NCBI RefSeq assembly: GCF_001514235.1
Contig: NZ_KQ948926.1
Coordinates: forward strand, 756,042-820,041
DNA: 64,000 nt
Source: Streptomyces caeruleatus
GTDB lineage: Bacteria; Actinomycetota; Actinomycetes; Streptomycetales; Streptomycetaceae
Direction: 5' to 3'
Part shown: one piece after another, positions 37,230 through 46,689 of the stretch
How the letters are laid out: each line of letters begins with the position of its first letter
Numbering within the stretch: position 1 is the stretch's first letter
The notes under the pieces: generated by a model
Told to the model about the DNA's origin: nothing
The model's input: the letters and a program-made list of their open reading frames with translations, nothing else
Database searches by the model: none
Position numbers and translations under genes: made by a program

Positions 37230-37542
37230 AACCGGCTCCACGACCGACGCCGGGTCAAGCCGCAGGCACACCGGGCTACCCGGTTCGGCCCTCCGGATCC
37301 CACGCCCCGCCGGGATCCTCCAGTCCCCTCCGACACGTCGCACCGCTCCCCGGCTTCTTCGGGCTGCCGAAGGCCAGAAGCGCAGCGGGCGGCGCGCTTT
37401 CACCCATACGCCCTCCCGTGGACCCGTCACGCCGTCACACGGTCGGGACCTCATGGGTCGGGCGGACCGACGTCCCGGTCCGCGGCCCCGGCTCGTACCC
37501 ACTGCCCCCGTCTTCCGTCTTTCGCTCACGAAGGGAACCTCC
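37230..37542. other. 313-bp gap between XRE and TIR genes
   Basis: No gene that I can support. A weak inverted repeat GGATCCC-10-GGGATCC lies at 37295-37318. The region probably carries the promoter for the TIR operon; an AAGGGA ribosome site sits 6 bp before the TIR start. Confidence 0.6.
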
Positions 37543-38337
37543 ATGCCCGACGTCTTCGTCAACTACCGCACGGGCGATGAGGAATCCGCGGCCACCATGA
37601 TCGCTCGGGAGCTCGCCCGGCGGTTCGGCGGCGAGCGGATCTTCTTCGCCAGCAACTCGATAGAGCTCGGACACCGCTTCCCGGCGGAGCTGGTCAGGGC
37701 GGTAGAGGAGTGCCAGGCGCTCCTCGCCGTGATCGGCCCTCGCTGGGCGGAGGTGCATAGGTCCGACGGCCGCCCCGCTCTCGAAGCCCCACAGGACTGG
37801 ACCCGTCGCGAGATTCAGACCGCGCTCGACCGAGGAATCCTGGTGATCCCCCTGCTCGTCGGAAAGACCACGCGGATCGACCCCTCCCTCCTCCCGGACG
37901 ATCTGCGGGAGCTGGCGGACTGCCAGTACAGGAGGTTCGACCACCGCAACGCCGAGTCGGACCTGGCGACGCTCGGCGACGCCCTCGCCCGGCTGCTGCC
38001 CGAGCTGGGCGCGGTGGACCGCGACGCCCGTGCCGGACAGGATCGGGCGGAGACCAAGGCTCGCAAGAAGCCGACCCAGGGTGCCGAGCACACCACGATG
38101 CGGACGCGCGACGTCGAGCAGCGCGTGCGCGGCGGCATCGGAAACCTCAACGGAGACCTGTCCGGCACCTTCGTCAACGAGCCACAGGGGCCCGTGAACA
38201 CCGGTCGGGGACACCAGTACAACGCTCCCCACTTCCAGGGCGACAACACCGGGGTCCAGTTCACGGCCGGGGACAACAGCGGTACGGTCCACCAGCGCTT
38301 CGAGCGCGAGAGTCGGCGCTCGGACGACGGACGATGA
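37543..38337 (+). CDS. TIR-domain protein with Gly/Asn-rich signalling tail
   Basis: A 264-residue protein. Residues 1-155 form a TIR domain: DVFVNYRTGDEES (strand A), RIFFASNSIELGHRF (BB-loop region), LLAVIGPRW (strand D), and IQTALDRGILVIPLLV. TIR domains are NADases or signalling modules in bacterial immunity. By my alignment the residue aligned with the catalytic Glu of SARM1 is Asn (SNSIELG), with a Glu three residues later, so NADase activity is uncertain. Residues 156-195 are a charged linker; 196-252 are a low-complexity tail with PQGPVNTGRGHQY (214-226) and FQGDNTGVQFTAGDNSG. The same 13-residue motif is in the next protein. I chose ATG 37543 for its AAGGGA site; an upstream ATG at 37453 lacks one. 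The stop overlaps the next ATG (ATGA). Confidence 0.88.
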   Translation: MPDVFVNYRTGDEESAATMIARELARRFGGERIFFASNSIELGHRFPAELVRAVEECQALLAVIGPRWAEVHRSDGRPALEAPQDWTRREIQTALDRGILVIPLLVGKTTRIDPSLLPDDLRELADCQYRRFDHRNAESDLATLGDALARLLPELGAVDRDARAGQDRAETKARKKPTQGAEHTTMRTRDVEQRVRGGIGNLNGDLSGTFVNEPQGPVNTGRGHQYNAPHFQGDNTGVQFTAGDNSGTVHQRFERESRRSDDGR

Positions 38338-40319
38338 CCGAGCAGGACCGCGTCACCGTCAACGATCCGCGTGGTCCCGTGAACAGCGGAGTGGGGCACC
38401 AGTACGTCTTCTATGGCGTCGGCACGGATTGGATGATCCGCAGAGGGGTCGAGTCCCTCCGGATCGTCCGCGAGGACCGGGTGCGCCTGGCCGACCGGTT
38501 CGTTCGGCCTGTTGGCTATCGTGTCGCAGCCGACCATTTGGAGAAGCCCGGATCGGTGGTGCTGCTGGAGGCTCCGCCCGGCAGCGGCCGCCGCGCCGCG
38601 GCGATCATGCTGCTGCACGGGCTCGGTGAGGACGGGGGCGCCGACGACGAGGGCGGCCGGTTCGATGAGCTTCCCGCCACGGAGAAGGAGGAGCTGCCTT
38701 TCGCTCCCGGTGAGGGGGACCGCTACCTCCTCGACCTCTCCGGGATCGCCGACGAGGAGGCGTACGCCACGGCCCAGCGCCGCCTGGCCGTGCACCGGTC
38801 ACAGGTCCAGGACGCGGGGGCCCACATGGTCGTCGTCCTGCCCTCGGGCATGGAGCACGCGCACTCGCCGGACCTCGAACCGCACACAGTGACGCTGGGG
38901 CGTCCCCGGGGCGTCGCCGTCGTCACTCGGCACCTCCGCATGGACCGGATGGCCTTTAGCTCCGCGGACCTGGTCAGCGCTGACCTGCAGCACCTGTGCG
39001 ACCGCTCCCCCATGCGGGAACTGGCGCGGCTCGCGGGGCTGGTGAGAGCCGCTCGCGACAGTGGCCGGTTCGGCACCGACTTCGCGGGATGGCTCGACCA
39101 GGCGATACACGCGCTGACCGACCGTGCCGACGAGGTGGGCCGACAGATGGCCACGGTCCGTACTGCGCCCGAGCGGGCCCTGCTCCTCGCGACGGCGGTC
39201 TTCGAAGAGGCTCGCGCCGACGCCGTCTACGAGGCGTGGCACGGCCTGATGAGGACGGTGGGGCACGAGGAAGAGGCGACGACCGAGCTCGCGCGCACGG
39301 ATTTCGGGGAGCGGTTGGCGGCGCTCGGGATCGAACGAGGCCCGGACAGTCGGCTCCGCTTCGAGCGACTGGCCTACGCGGACGCGGTCCGGACGTACTT
39401 CTGGGCGAACTTCCCCGGAGTGCGCGACGACCTCAGGAGCTGGATCGGCCAGGCCGCCGGGCTGCGCGGTCTGACCACCGACGACCAGGTGAACGTCGTC
39501 GTCCGTTTCGGCGAGCGGTCCCTGGCAGTCGGACGGCCCGACCACCTCTTCGACGTCGTGGTGCACTGGGCCGACCGCGCGACCGGAGCGTCCTGCGACC
39601 CGCGAGCCGTGGCGGCCCTTGAACTCGGCCTCAGCCACGAGGGGTTCGGAGGATGGTTCCGCAACCGGATGTACAAGTGTGTGACGTCGGGCCCCTTGTC
39701 GGACGGTCTTGTCCGCGTCCTGACCGCCGCCTGCCTTCAGAGCCTCGGCGCGACGCACCCGGATCAGGCGATGGTGCGGCTCCACTACCTCGCTGTACGG
39801 GAGGGGCTGGCGGCGCGCGAGGCCGGTAAGGCACTTCTCGACCTCGCCGGCGGCGACCGTCGGCTCTACCGGCTGCTGATCGACCGCCTGCGGCACCGGA
39901 CACATCAGGAGCCGCGCAGGGCAGAACCCCATCTTCGGCTGCTCACGGGGCTGTTGACGAGCGACCGGGCACCGAACCCGCCACCGTGGCCGGACCTGTT
40001 CCAGGGCTGGGGAACGGTCTTCTCCCAGCCACCGACGGAGCTCTGGAACCCGCTGGTGAGCGGCTGGCTGAACGCCGCGGCGCGCGACGGTACACGGGAG
40101 ATGGCGCTGAGCGTGATGGTCGAGGCCACGCACGGCCGCACGGCCGCTCTCCACCGCCTCTACACCATCGCATGCGCGTGGGCGGGGCCCGCTCGCCACC
40201 CGACCCGGGCGGCGGTCGCCGCCCTCTTCTGGCAGCACATCGACCACGCGCAGTACGCCCGCACAGAGAGTACGGAGCGTGCGGGCGCCGGACCACGGAT
40301 CACGGAAGAGGAACGATGA
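38334..40319 (+). CDS. Large STAND-like protein with N-terminal signalling motif and degenerate P-loop
   Basis: A 661-residue soluble protein I do not recognise as a named family. Residues 12-24 read PRGPVNSGVGHQY, matching 10 of 13 positions of the TIR protein's tail motif. Residues 78-91 read LEAPPGSGRRAAAI, positioned like a P-loop but with Arg instead of Lys and Ser/Thr, so ATP hydrolysis is doubtful. The rest (about 180-640) is helical, with TPR- or HEAT-like character. This fits the inactive-STAND (iSTAND) idea of conflict systems, with a sensor that recruits the TIR effector through the shared motif; that is inference. It overlaps both neighbours by 4 nt. Confidence 0.7.
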   Translation: MTEQDRVTVNDPRGPVNSGVGHQYVFYGVGTDWMIRRGVESLRIVREDRVRLADRFVRPVGYRVAADHLEKPGSVVLLEAPPGSGRRAAAIMLLHGLGEDGGADDEGGRFDELPATEKEELPFAPGEGDRYLLDLSGIADEEAYATAQRRLAVHRSQVQDAGAHMVVVLPSGMEHAHSPDLEPHTVTLGRPRGVAVVTRHLRMDRMAFSSADLVSADLQHLCDRSPMRELARLAGLVRAARDSGRFGTDFAGWLDQAIHALTDRADEVGRQMATVRTAPERALLLATAVFEEARADAVYEAWHGLMRTVGHEEEATTELARTDFGERLAALGIERGPDSRLRFERLAYADAVRTYFWANFPGVRDDLRSWIGQAAGLRGLTTDDQVNVVVRFGERSLAVGRPDHLFDVVVHWADRATGASCDPRAVAALELGLSHEGFGGWFRNRMYKCVTSGPLSDGLVRVLTAACLQSLGATHPDQAMVRLHYLAVREGLAAREAGKALLDLAGGDRRLYRLLIDRLRHRTHQEPRRAEPHLRLLTGLLTSDRAPNPPPWPDLFQGWGTVFSQPPTELWNPLVSGWLNAAARDGTREMALSVMVEATHGRTAALHRLYTIACAWAGPARHPTRAAVAALFWQHIDHAQYARTESTERAGAGPRITEEER

Positions 40320-41677
40320 AGCACCGCTTTCCCAGCCTGCTGTTCGTCGCTCTCTGCGGCCTCGCACCTGCTGGGCTCGGAAACCTCCTGCACTGGTCGG
40401 CGTGGCTGTGGGGCTTCATGTCCATGGTCACGGTCTCGGGCTCACTGCTGCTGGTGACGACGGCCCTCGGCGTTGGCCGTGCGTCGGCCGCCCCTTCCGA
40501 GCCCGGGGACCCCGAACCACCCGCCGCGCCGACGGAGCCGCCGTACCAGGAGACGCGGGTGGTGGACGCGGCGTTGCCGAGCGCCGTGGCCGGCTACGAC
40601 TTCCTCTTCTCCGCCACCGTGTGGTGGAGGCCGGTCTCCGACCACCCTGACCGGTCCGACGGATCCTCCCCTGCCCTCGCCGTGTCCTCGATCGTCAGCC
40701 GGGCCCTTGAGGTCGTCCACCGTGAGGAGCCGGGCCGGGCGAGCTTCGCGCGGTATCTCCTGGAGGGGGAGCTGGCAGTCCCGCTCCCGGACCGGAGCGG
40801 ACGGGTCAAGGCCCTCGCGGCCGATGTGACGCTGACCCTCGCCCACGCCGACCGCGAGCGCCTGCGGAAGCTGAACGACCTTCGCAAGGACGAGGAGATC
40901 TGGGAGCACGAACGTCAGCACGAGCGCAACAAGCGGCGCTATCTCGGTGACGACGTGCTCAAGAGCGCGGGCAGCGCGGTGGTGTGGTGGCTCGCCCGCC
41001 ACGACAACGAGATCGAGAAGGCCGTCGACATGATCGGCCCGCTCGCCCAGATCGCGGCGGCGGCAAACGACGAGGAGGTGCCCGAGCTGTTCCGCCACCT
41101 GCTCGTCCCGCCCGTGAGCGCGCTGAGCGAGGCAACCGTAGGGGGTCCGCTGTGGCGCGGGGACGGCCAGGGAGGAGGGGCCTTCGACCGCGAGGAGGAA
41201 GTAGGGGTCTCGGATCGGCTGCTCCTGTTGCTGGCGGCGCTGGGCCTGAAGCCGGACATGGACGAGTACACGGTGTTCGTGCACCGCGTGGTGCGGAGCC
41301 TGGAAGCGGCCGGGCTGGACGAGGCCGCCGAGGAGATCAGGCGGACCGTTCTCCCGACGCCCGCCGAGGGCGGGAGCGAGGGGCCGGAGGGTGCGCCTTC
41401 GGGCGAAGGCGACATAACGGGGCCCTGGTCGCCGGGCTCCCCAGCCCCCGAGGGCTCGCCGTTCGCCGACGCGGCCGCGGACCCGGATGCCGACGCGGGC
41501 GCGGGCGCGGGCATGTTCACACCGGGGATAGCGGAGAGCGGCGCTGGCGAACGAAACCACGACCGACAGGAGACGAGCGACGACGACATGACGCCTCCGC
41601 ATTTCTGGGACACCTCGCACAGCCCACACCGGCCCGCCGCACCTCGAACACGGGATGAGGACGAGGCCGGGAGCTGA
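40316..41677 (+). CDS. Two-TM membrane protein of unknown family
   Basis: A 453-residue protein starting at the ATGA overlap. Two membrane segments lie at about 7-24 and 29-52, followed by a Pro-rich linker and a cytoplasmic domain opening with YDFLFSATVWWRP (94-106). A strongly charged helix follows (178-210, ERLRKLNDLRKDEEIWEHE), somewhat like SPFH/band-7 proteins, and the last 100 residues are acidic and Pro/Gly-rich. I cannot name the family. As the third gene of the TIR unit it may anchor the complex at the membrane or form its effector pore. Confidence 0.7.
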   Translation: MKHRFPSLLFVALCGLAPAGLGNLLHWSAWLWGFMSMVTVSGSLLLVTTALGVGRASAAPSEPGDPEPPAAPTEPPYQETRVVDAALPSAVAGYDFLFSATVWWRPVSDHPDRSDGSSPALAVSSIVSRALEVVHREEPGRASFARYLLEGELAVPLPDRSGRVKALAADVTLTLAHADRERLRKLNDLRKDEEIWEHERQHERNKRRYLGDDVLKSAGSAVVWWLARHDNEIEKAVDMIGPLAQIAAAANDEEVPELFRHLLVPPVSALSEATVGGPLWRGDGQGGGAFDREEEVGVSDRLLLLLAALGLKPDMDEYTVFVHRVVRSLEAAGLDEAAEEIRRTVLPTPAEGGSEGPEGAPSGEGDITGPWSPGSPAPEGSPFADAAADPDADAGAGAGMFTPGIAESGAGERNHDRQETSDDDMTPPHFWDTSHSPHRPAAPRTRDEDEAGS

Positions 41678-41700
41678 TCCGGTAGTCGCTCGGCTCTCCG

Positions 41701-41737
41701 GGGCTCCCCTTGACCGCACGCCGCGGCGGGGGAGCCC
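41701..41737. terminator. Hairpin between the TIR unit and ychF
   Basis: Stem GGGCTCCCC (41701-41709) with GGGGAGCCC (41729-41737) around a 19-nt loop; placed between convergent stops. Confidence 0.6.
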
Positions 41738-41835
41738 TTCCTGCACGGGAAAGCACCAGAGGCCCGGCCCCGAAGGGCCAGACCCCGTCTGAACTGCATA
41801 TTTGCCAGATAAGCGACGTAGCGGTCCGTCACTCT

Positions 41836-42924
<1,089 letters not shown>

Positions 42925-43159
42925 GTTGCGACTTCCCGTACGTGAGAGGACTTCAGGGGGCTGGGCTGGGGCCCGGTCCTTCCTCGATCTTCGCTGCAGA
43001 TGCTGCACACGATGCCGACGACGCAGATGTACGGGCCGATCCACCAGTCTACGGCGTACCGGGCCGGACCCCGGGCGCCGTATCGAACACCTGGCCAAGG
43101 TCCGCCCCAAGGTGTGTCCGAGGGCGAATTCGCCACATAAACCGACCTAGGTTGGACCG

Positions 43160-44032
43160 GTGGAGCAGGACAGGGCGCGACCTGCCGGGTTCGGATCGCG
43201 ACGCGGTACTCCGCCACCGTTGCCGCCGCAGGCGGTGCGGGGTGGGGGTGGTGCGGGGCGGGGTGAGCGCGGGTTCGCGCCGAACGGGATCGGCGACGGG
43301 GACGGTGTGGAGCGGGGCGAGGGGCGTGCGAGGCGCGACAGGGGCGGGTGGGCGCCGGAGGTGGGCGGTGTGAGCGGTGCGAGCCGTGCGAGCGGGGTGA
43401 GCAAGGTGAGCGAGGGAAGGGATCCGGGCGGGCGGTCCGTCTGGGCCTCCCGGTCGTCCGGTCCCGGTCCAGAGGGCCGGCCACCCCGGCCCCCCGCGTC
43501 CGCCCAGCCCGTCCGTGCCACCCGGCCCGTCTCCCAGCGCCGCCCGAGCACGGCCCCGGCGTCCGCGTCAGCGGGGGCGGGGGTGAGGGCGGTACGACGC
43601 TCCGGGGCGCCGCAGCCCGTGCGGCAGGCCCTACGCCGGTTCCCCAACCCCCGGCTCACGGGCCTCGGCTGCGGGCTGTTCTGCGGTGCCGTGATGTTCC
43701 TGCTCGGGCACCTCGACGCGCTGCTGCTCGGGTCGTCGCTCACGGTGTACAGCGTGCTGTTCGTGCCGGTGTGCGTACTGACCGCGGTGTGGGTGCGCCG
43801 GGGCGACCTGATGACCGCGCCGGTGGTGCTGCCGATCGCGTTCGCGGTGGGGCTGGTTCCGCTGGCCGACGAGGGCGGCGGGATCGGCGGTCATCTGATG
43901 GGGCTGTTCACCGCCCTCGCCACCCAGGCCGGGTGGCTGTACGGGGGGACGCTGGCGGCCGGTCTCATCGTGCTCGCACGAAGGGTCCGCCAGGTGGCAC
44001 GCAGGGCGGCGGCCCGACGACGCGCCACATGA
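43160..44032 (+). CDS. DUF6542-type membrane protein
   Basis: A 290-residue protein. Residues 1-165 are low-complexity, Gly/Arg/Pro-rich and probably disordered; residues 165-275 hold four predicted membrane helices (GLGCGLFCGAVMFLLGHLDALLLG onward), the DUF6542 layout. The start is GTG 43160. Divergent from ychF with a 235-bp shared promoter region. Function is unknown. Confidence 0.75.
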   Translation: MEQDRARPAGFGSRRGTPPPLPPQAVRGGGGAGRGERGFAPNGIGDGDGVERGEGRARRDRGGWAPEVGGVSGASRASGVSKVSEGRDPGGRSVWASRSSGPGPEGRPPRPPASAQPVRATRPVSQRRPSTAPASASAGAGVRAVRRSGAPQPVRQALRRFPNPRLTGLGCGLFCGAVMFLLGHLDALLLGSSLTVYSVLFVPVCVLTAVWVRRGDLMTAPVVLPIAFAVGLVPLADEGGGIGGHLMGLFTALATQAGWLYGGTLAAGLIVLARRVRQVARRAAARRRAT

Positions 44033-44081
44033 CCGTGGCCGTCGGCCGACGGCCCCGCGTCCGCCGACGGCCCGTCCTCGA

Positions 44082-44831
44082 TCAGCCGTCCTTCTCCGCC
44101 GCGTGCATCGCCGCGCCCACGATCCCCGCGTTGTTCTGCAACTGCGCCGGGACGATCTCCGCCTTGATGCCCTCGATGTGGGGCAGGAACTTGTGGGACT
44201 TGCGGCTCACCCCGCCGCCGATGATGAACAGCTCCGGGGAGAACAGCATATCGACATGGGCGAGGTACTTCTGGACACGGTGGGCCCAGTGCTCCCACGA
44301 CATGTCCTCGTCCTCCTTGACCTTGCTGGAGGCGCGCTTCTCCGCGTCGTGGCCGTGGAGTTCGAGGTGGCCCAGCTCGGTGTTGGGGACCAGGCGGCCG
44401 TCGATGAAGACCGCGCTGCCGATGCCCGTGCCGAACGTGAGGAGAATCACGGTGCCCCGGCGGTCGCGGCCCGCCCCGAAGTGCATCTCGGCGACGCCGG
44501 CCGCGTCCGCGTCGTTGACCACGGTCACCGGGAGGCCGCCGAGGCGGTCGCTGAACAACGCGCGCGCGTCCGTGTCGATCCAGCTCTTGTCGACGTTCGC
44601 CGCCGTACGGATCGTGGATCCGTCGGTGACCACGCCGGGGAAGGTGAGCCCGACCGGCCCGGTCCAGCCGTAGTGCTCGACGACCTGCTTCACACCGTCG
44701 GCCACCCCGTCGGGCGTGGCCGGGTGCGGAGTGAGCACCTTGAAGCGCTCCTGAGCGAGATCGCCTCTGTCGAGGTCCACCGGGGCACCCTTGATCCCGG
44801 ATCCACCGATGTCCAAGCCGAAGATCTGCAT
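44082..44831 (-). CDS. ppgK: Polyphosphate glucokinase
   Basis: A 249-residue ROK-family kinase that phosphorylates glucose using polyphosphate or ATP. Motifs include LDIGGSGIKGAPVD (phosphate 1), VVNDADAAGVAEMHFG (catalytic Asp), LTFGTGIGSAVF and ELGHLELHG; the SSKVKEDEDMSWEHWA stretch is characteristic of PPGKs. It is 29 bp downstream of ispH, in the same direction, and probably shares its transcript. Confidence 0.95.
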   Translation of the reverse strand: MQIFGLDIGGSGIKGAPVDLDRGDLAQERFKVLTPHPATPDGVADGVKQVVEHYGWTGPVGLTFPGVVTDGSTIRTAANVDKSWIDTDARALFSDRLGGLPVTVVNDADAAGVAEMHFGAGRDRRGTVILLTFGTGIGSAVFIDGRLVPNTELGHLELHGHDAEKRASSKVKEDEDMSWEHWAHRVQKYLAHVDMLFSPELFIIGGGVSRKSHKFLPHIEGIKAEIVPAQLQNNAGIVGAAMHAAEKDG

Positions 44832-44860
44832 GGCCCTACGTTACGACGCGGGACCGACCG

Positions 44861-45886
44861 TCACTCCCCGGAGTCGCCGGAGGCCGCGGCCCCGGTGCGC
44901 TCGGCGATCAGCGCGGCCGCCTCCTCGCGCAGGTCACGGCGGAGTTCCTTGGGCAGCGAGAAGGTGATCGACTCCTCGGCCGCCTTCACCAGCTCCACGT
45001 CGCCGTAGCCGCGCTGGGCGAGCCACTCCAGGACCTCCTCGACCAGCACCTCCGGGACGGAGGCGCCGGAGGTGACGCCGACCGTCGTCACGCCCTCCAG
45101 CCAGGCCTCGTCGATCTCGCTCGCGAAGTCCACGAGGTAGGCCTCGCGGGAGCCGGCGAGCTTGGCGACCTCGACGAGCCGCTTGGAGTTGGAGGAGTTG
45201 CGGGAGCCGACCACGATGACCAGCTCGGCCTCGGCGCCCATCTGCTTCACGGCGAGCTGACGGTTCTGCGTGGCGTAGCAGATGTCGTCGCTGGGCGGGG
45301 AGATGAGCTGCGGGAACTTCTCCTTCAGGGCGTCGACGGTCTCCATGGTCTCGTCGACGGAGAGGGTGGTCTGGGAGAGCCAGACGACCTTCGACTCGTC
45401 GCGGACCTCGACCTTGGCGACGTCGCCCGGGCCGTCGACCAGCTGGATGTGGTCCGGTGCCTCGCCGGACGTACCGATGACCTCCTCGTGGCCCTCGTGC
45501 CCGATGAGGAGGATGTCGTAGTCCTCGTTCGCGAAGCGGACGGCTTCCTTGTGGACCTTGGTGACCAGCGGGCAGGTCGCGTCGATGGTGGCCAGCTTGC
45601 CGCGCGCGGCCTCGTCGTGGACTACGGGGGCGACACCGTGCGCGGAGAACATCACGATGTTCCCCGGCGGGACCTCCTCCGTCCGCTCGACGAAGACGGC
45701 GCCCTTCTTCTCCAGGGTCTGTACGACGTACTTGTTGTGGACGATCTCGTGCCGGACGTACACCGGAGCGCCGTACTGCTCCAGGGCTTTCTCGACGGCG
45801 ATCACGGCGCGGTCCACACCCGCGCAGTAGCCACGGGGGGCGGCGAGCAGGACACGGCGGCCAGGCGAAGCAGTCATGCGTCCCAT
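44861..45886 (-). CDS. ispH: 4-hydroxy-3-methylbut-2-enyl diphosphate reductase
   Basis: A 341-residue IspH, the last enzyme of the MEP isoprenoid pathway, with an iron-sulphur cluster. The three cluster cysteines are in [23 protein letters not shown] and [11 protein letters not shown], and the HEVIG(T)SGE motif is present. ATG 45886 gives [12 protein letters not shown] 45877 is an equally good start, and neither has a strong ribosome site. Confidence 0.95.
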   Translation of the reverse strand: MGRMTASPGRRVLLAAPRGYCAGVDRAVIAVEKALEQYGAPVYVRHEIVHNKYVVQTLEKKGAVFVERTEEVPPGNIVMFSAHGVAPVVHDEAARGKLATIDATCPLVTKVHKEAVRFANEDYDILLIGHEGHEEVIGTSGEAPDHIQLVDGPGDVAKVEVRDESKVVWLSQTTLSVDETMETVDALKEKFPQLISPPSDDICYATQNRQLAVKQMGAEAELVIVVGSRNSSNSKRLVEVAKLAGSREAYLVDFASEIDEAWLEGVTTVGVTSGASVPEVLVEEVLEWLAQRGYGDVELVKAAEESITFSLPKELRRDLREEAAALIAERTGAAASGDSGE

Positions 45887-46003
45887 CGTAAGGGTGCGTT
45901 CGGCGGGTCGAAGATCGCGTGGGTGACGGCTTGGTGCACAGACTGGCCGTGGGCTGTGAGGGGCGGGAAACGGAGTGAGGGACGAGGTACTGGCGGAGGC
46001 GTG

Positions 46004-46434
46004 ATGTCCGGAACCGGCACGGCGGAGCGTACGCCGGACTAAGGACACGCGCTGCGCCGGAGCCTCGACTTCCGCGACCTGGTCGTCTACGGGCTGCTGT
46101 TCATCGCGCCGATGGCACCGGTCGGCGTCTTCGGCACGCTGGACGCCCGTTCGCGCGGGGCGGTCGCGCTGGTGCACCTCGTCGCGACGGTCGCGATGGC
46201 GTTCACCGCATTCAGCTACGCGCAGATGGTGCGGGTGGTTCCCCAGGCGGGGTCGGTGTTCGCCTACGCGCGCGTGGGGCTCGGTGCGCGGGCCGGTTTC
46301 GTCGCGTCGCGGGGTGGATGGCGCTGCTGGACCACCTGCTGATCCCGGCCGTCGCCTACCTCTTCTCGGGCATCGCGATGAACGCGCGGGTTGCGGTGAC
46401 GGCGACACAACGGGGCACCGGCGTTCCCCACTGA
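46004..46434 (+). pseudogene. APC amino-acid permease remnant
   Basis: From ATG 46004 a 12-codon frame ([12 protein letters not shown]) stops, but permease homology resumes in other frames: [52 protein letters not shown], then after another shift [25 protein letters not shown]. It then ends in unrelated sequence, at roughly a quarter of permease length. At least two frameshifts and a 3' truncation. A long palindrome begins 4 bp after the last stop. Confidence 0.85.
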
Positions 46435-46437
46435 CGT

Positions 46438-46640
46438 TTCCTCGCCCCCGCCGCCCCTACCCGTCCCATCCTTCTGGGGCTCCGCCCCAGACCCCGCTCC
46501 TCAAACGCCGGAGGGGCTGAAATTGCCTGGATCTTTCAGCCCGTCCGGCGTTTGAGGACGAGGCCCGAAGGGCCGACAGCAGGGGTCTGGGGGCGGCAGC
46601 CCCCAGGGACGGGACGGGTAGGGGCGGCGGGGGCGAGGAA
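46438..46640. repeat. 203-bp nested palindrome
   Basis: Perfect 30-bp arms at 46438-46467 and 46611-46640; inside them further complementary blocks (TGGGGCTCCGCCCCAGACCCC against its partner near 46582, CTCAAACGCCGG against CCGGCGTTTGAG). The whole could fold into one long imperfect hairpin or cruciform. Similar CTCAAACGCCGG-type repeats are common between Streptomyces genes. It separates the permease remnant from xseA. Confidence 0.9.
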
Positions 46641-46689
46641 CCCCTGTTGGCTGGGCCGGGTTGTCGGTGGGGGCCGTTACGCTCGGCGC

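Noticed and set aside
31064..41677. Genomic island carried by an integrase or transposon
   Set aside because: No integrase, transposase, tRNA edge or att-like repeats were found; accessory character rests only on gene content.
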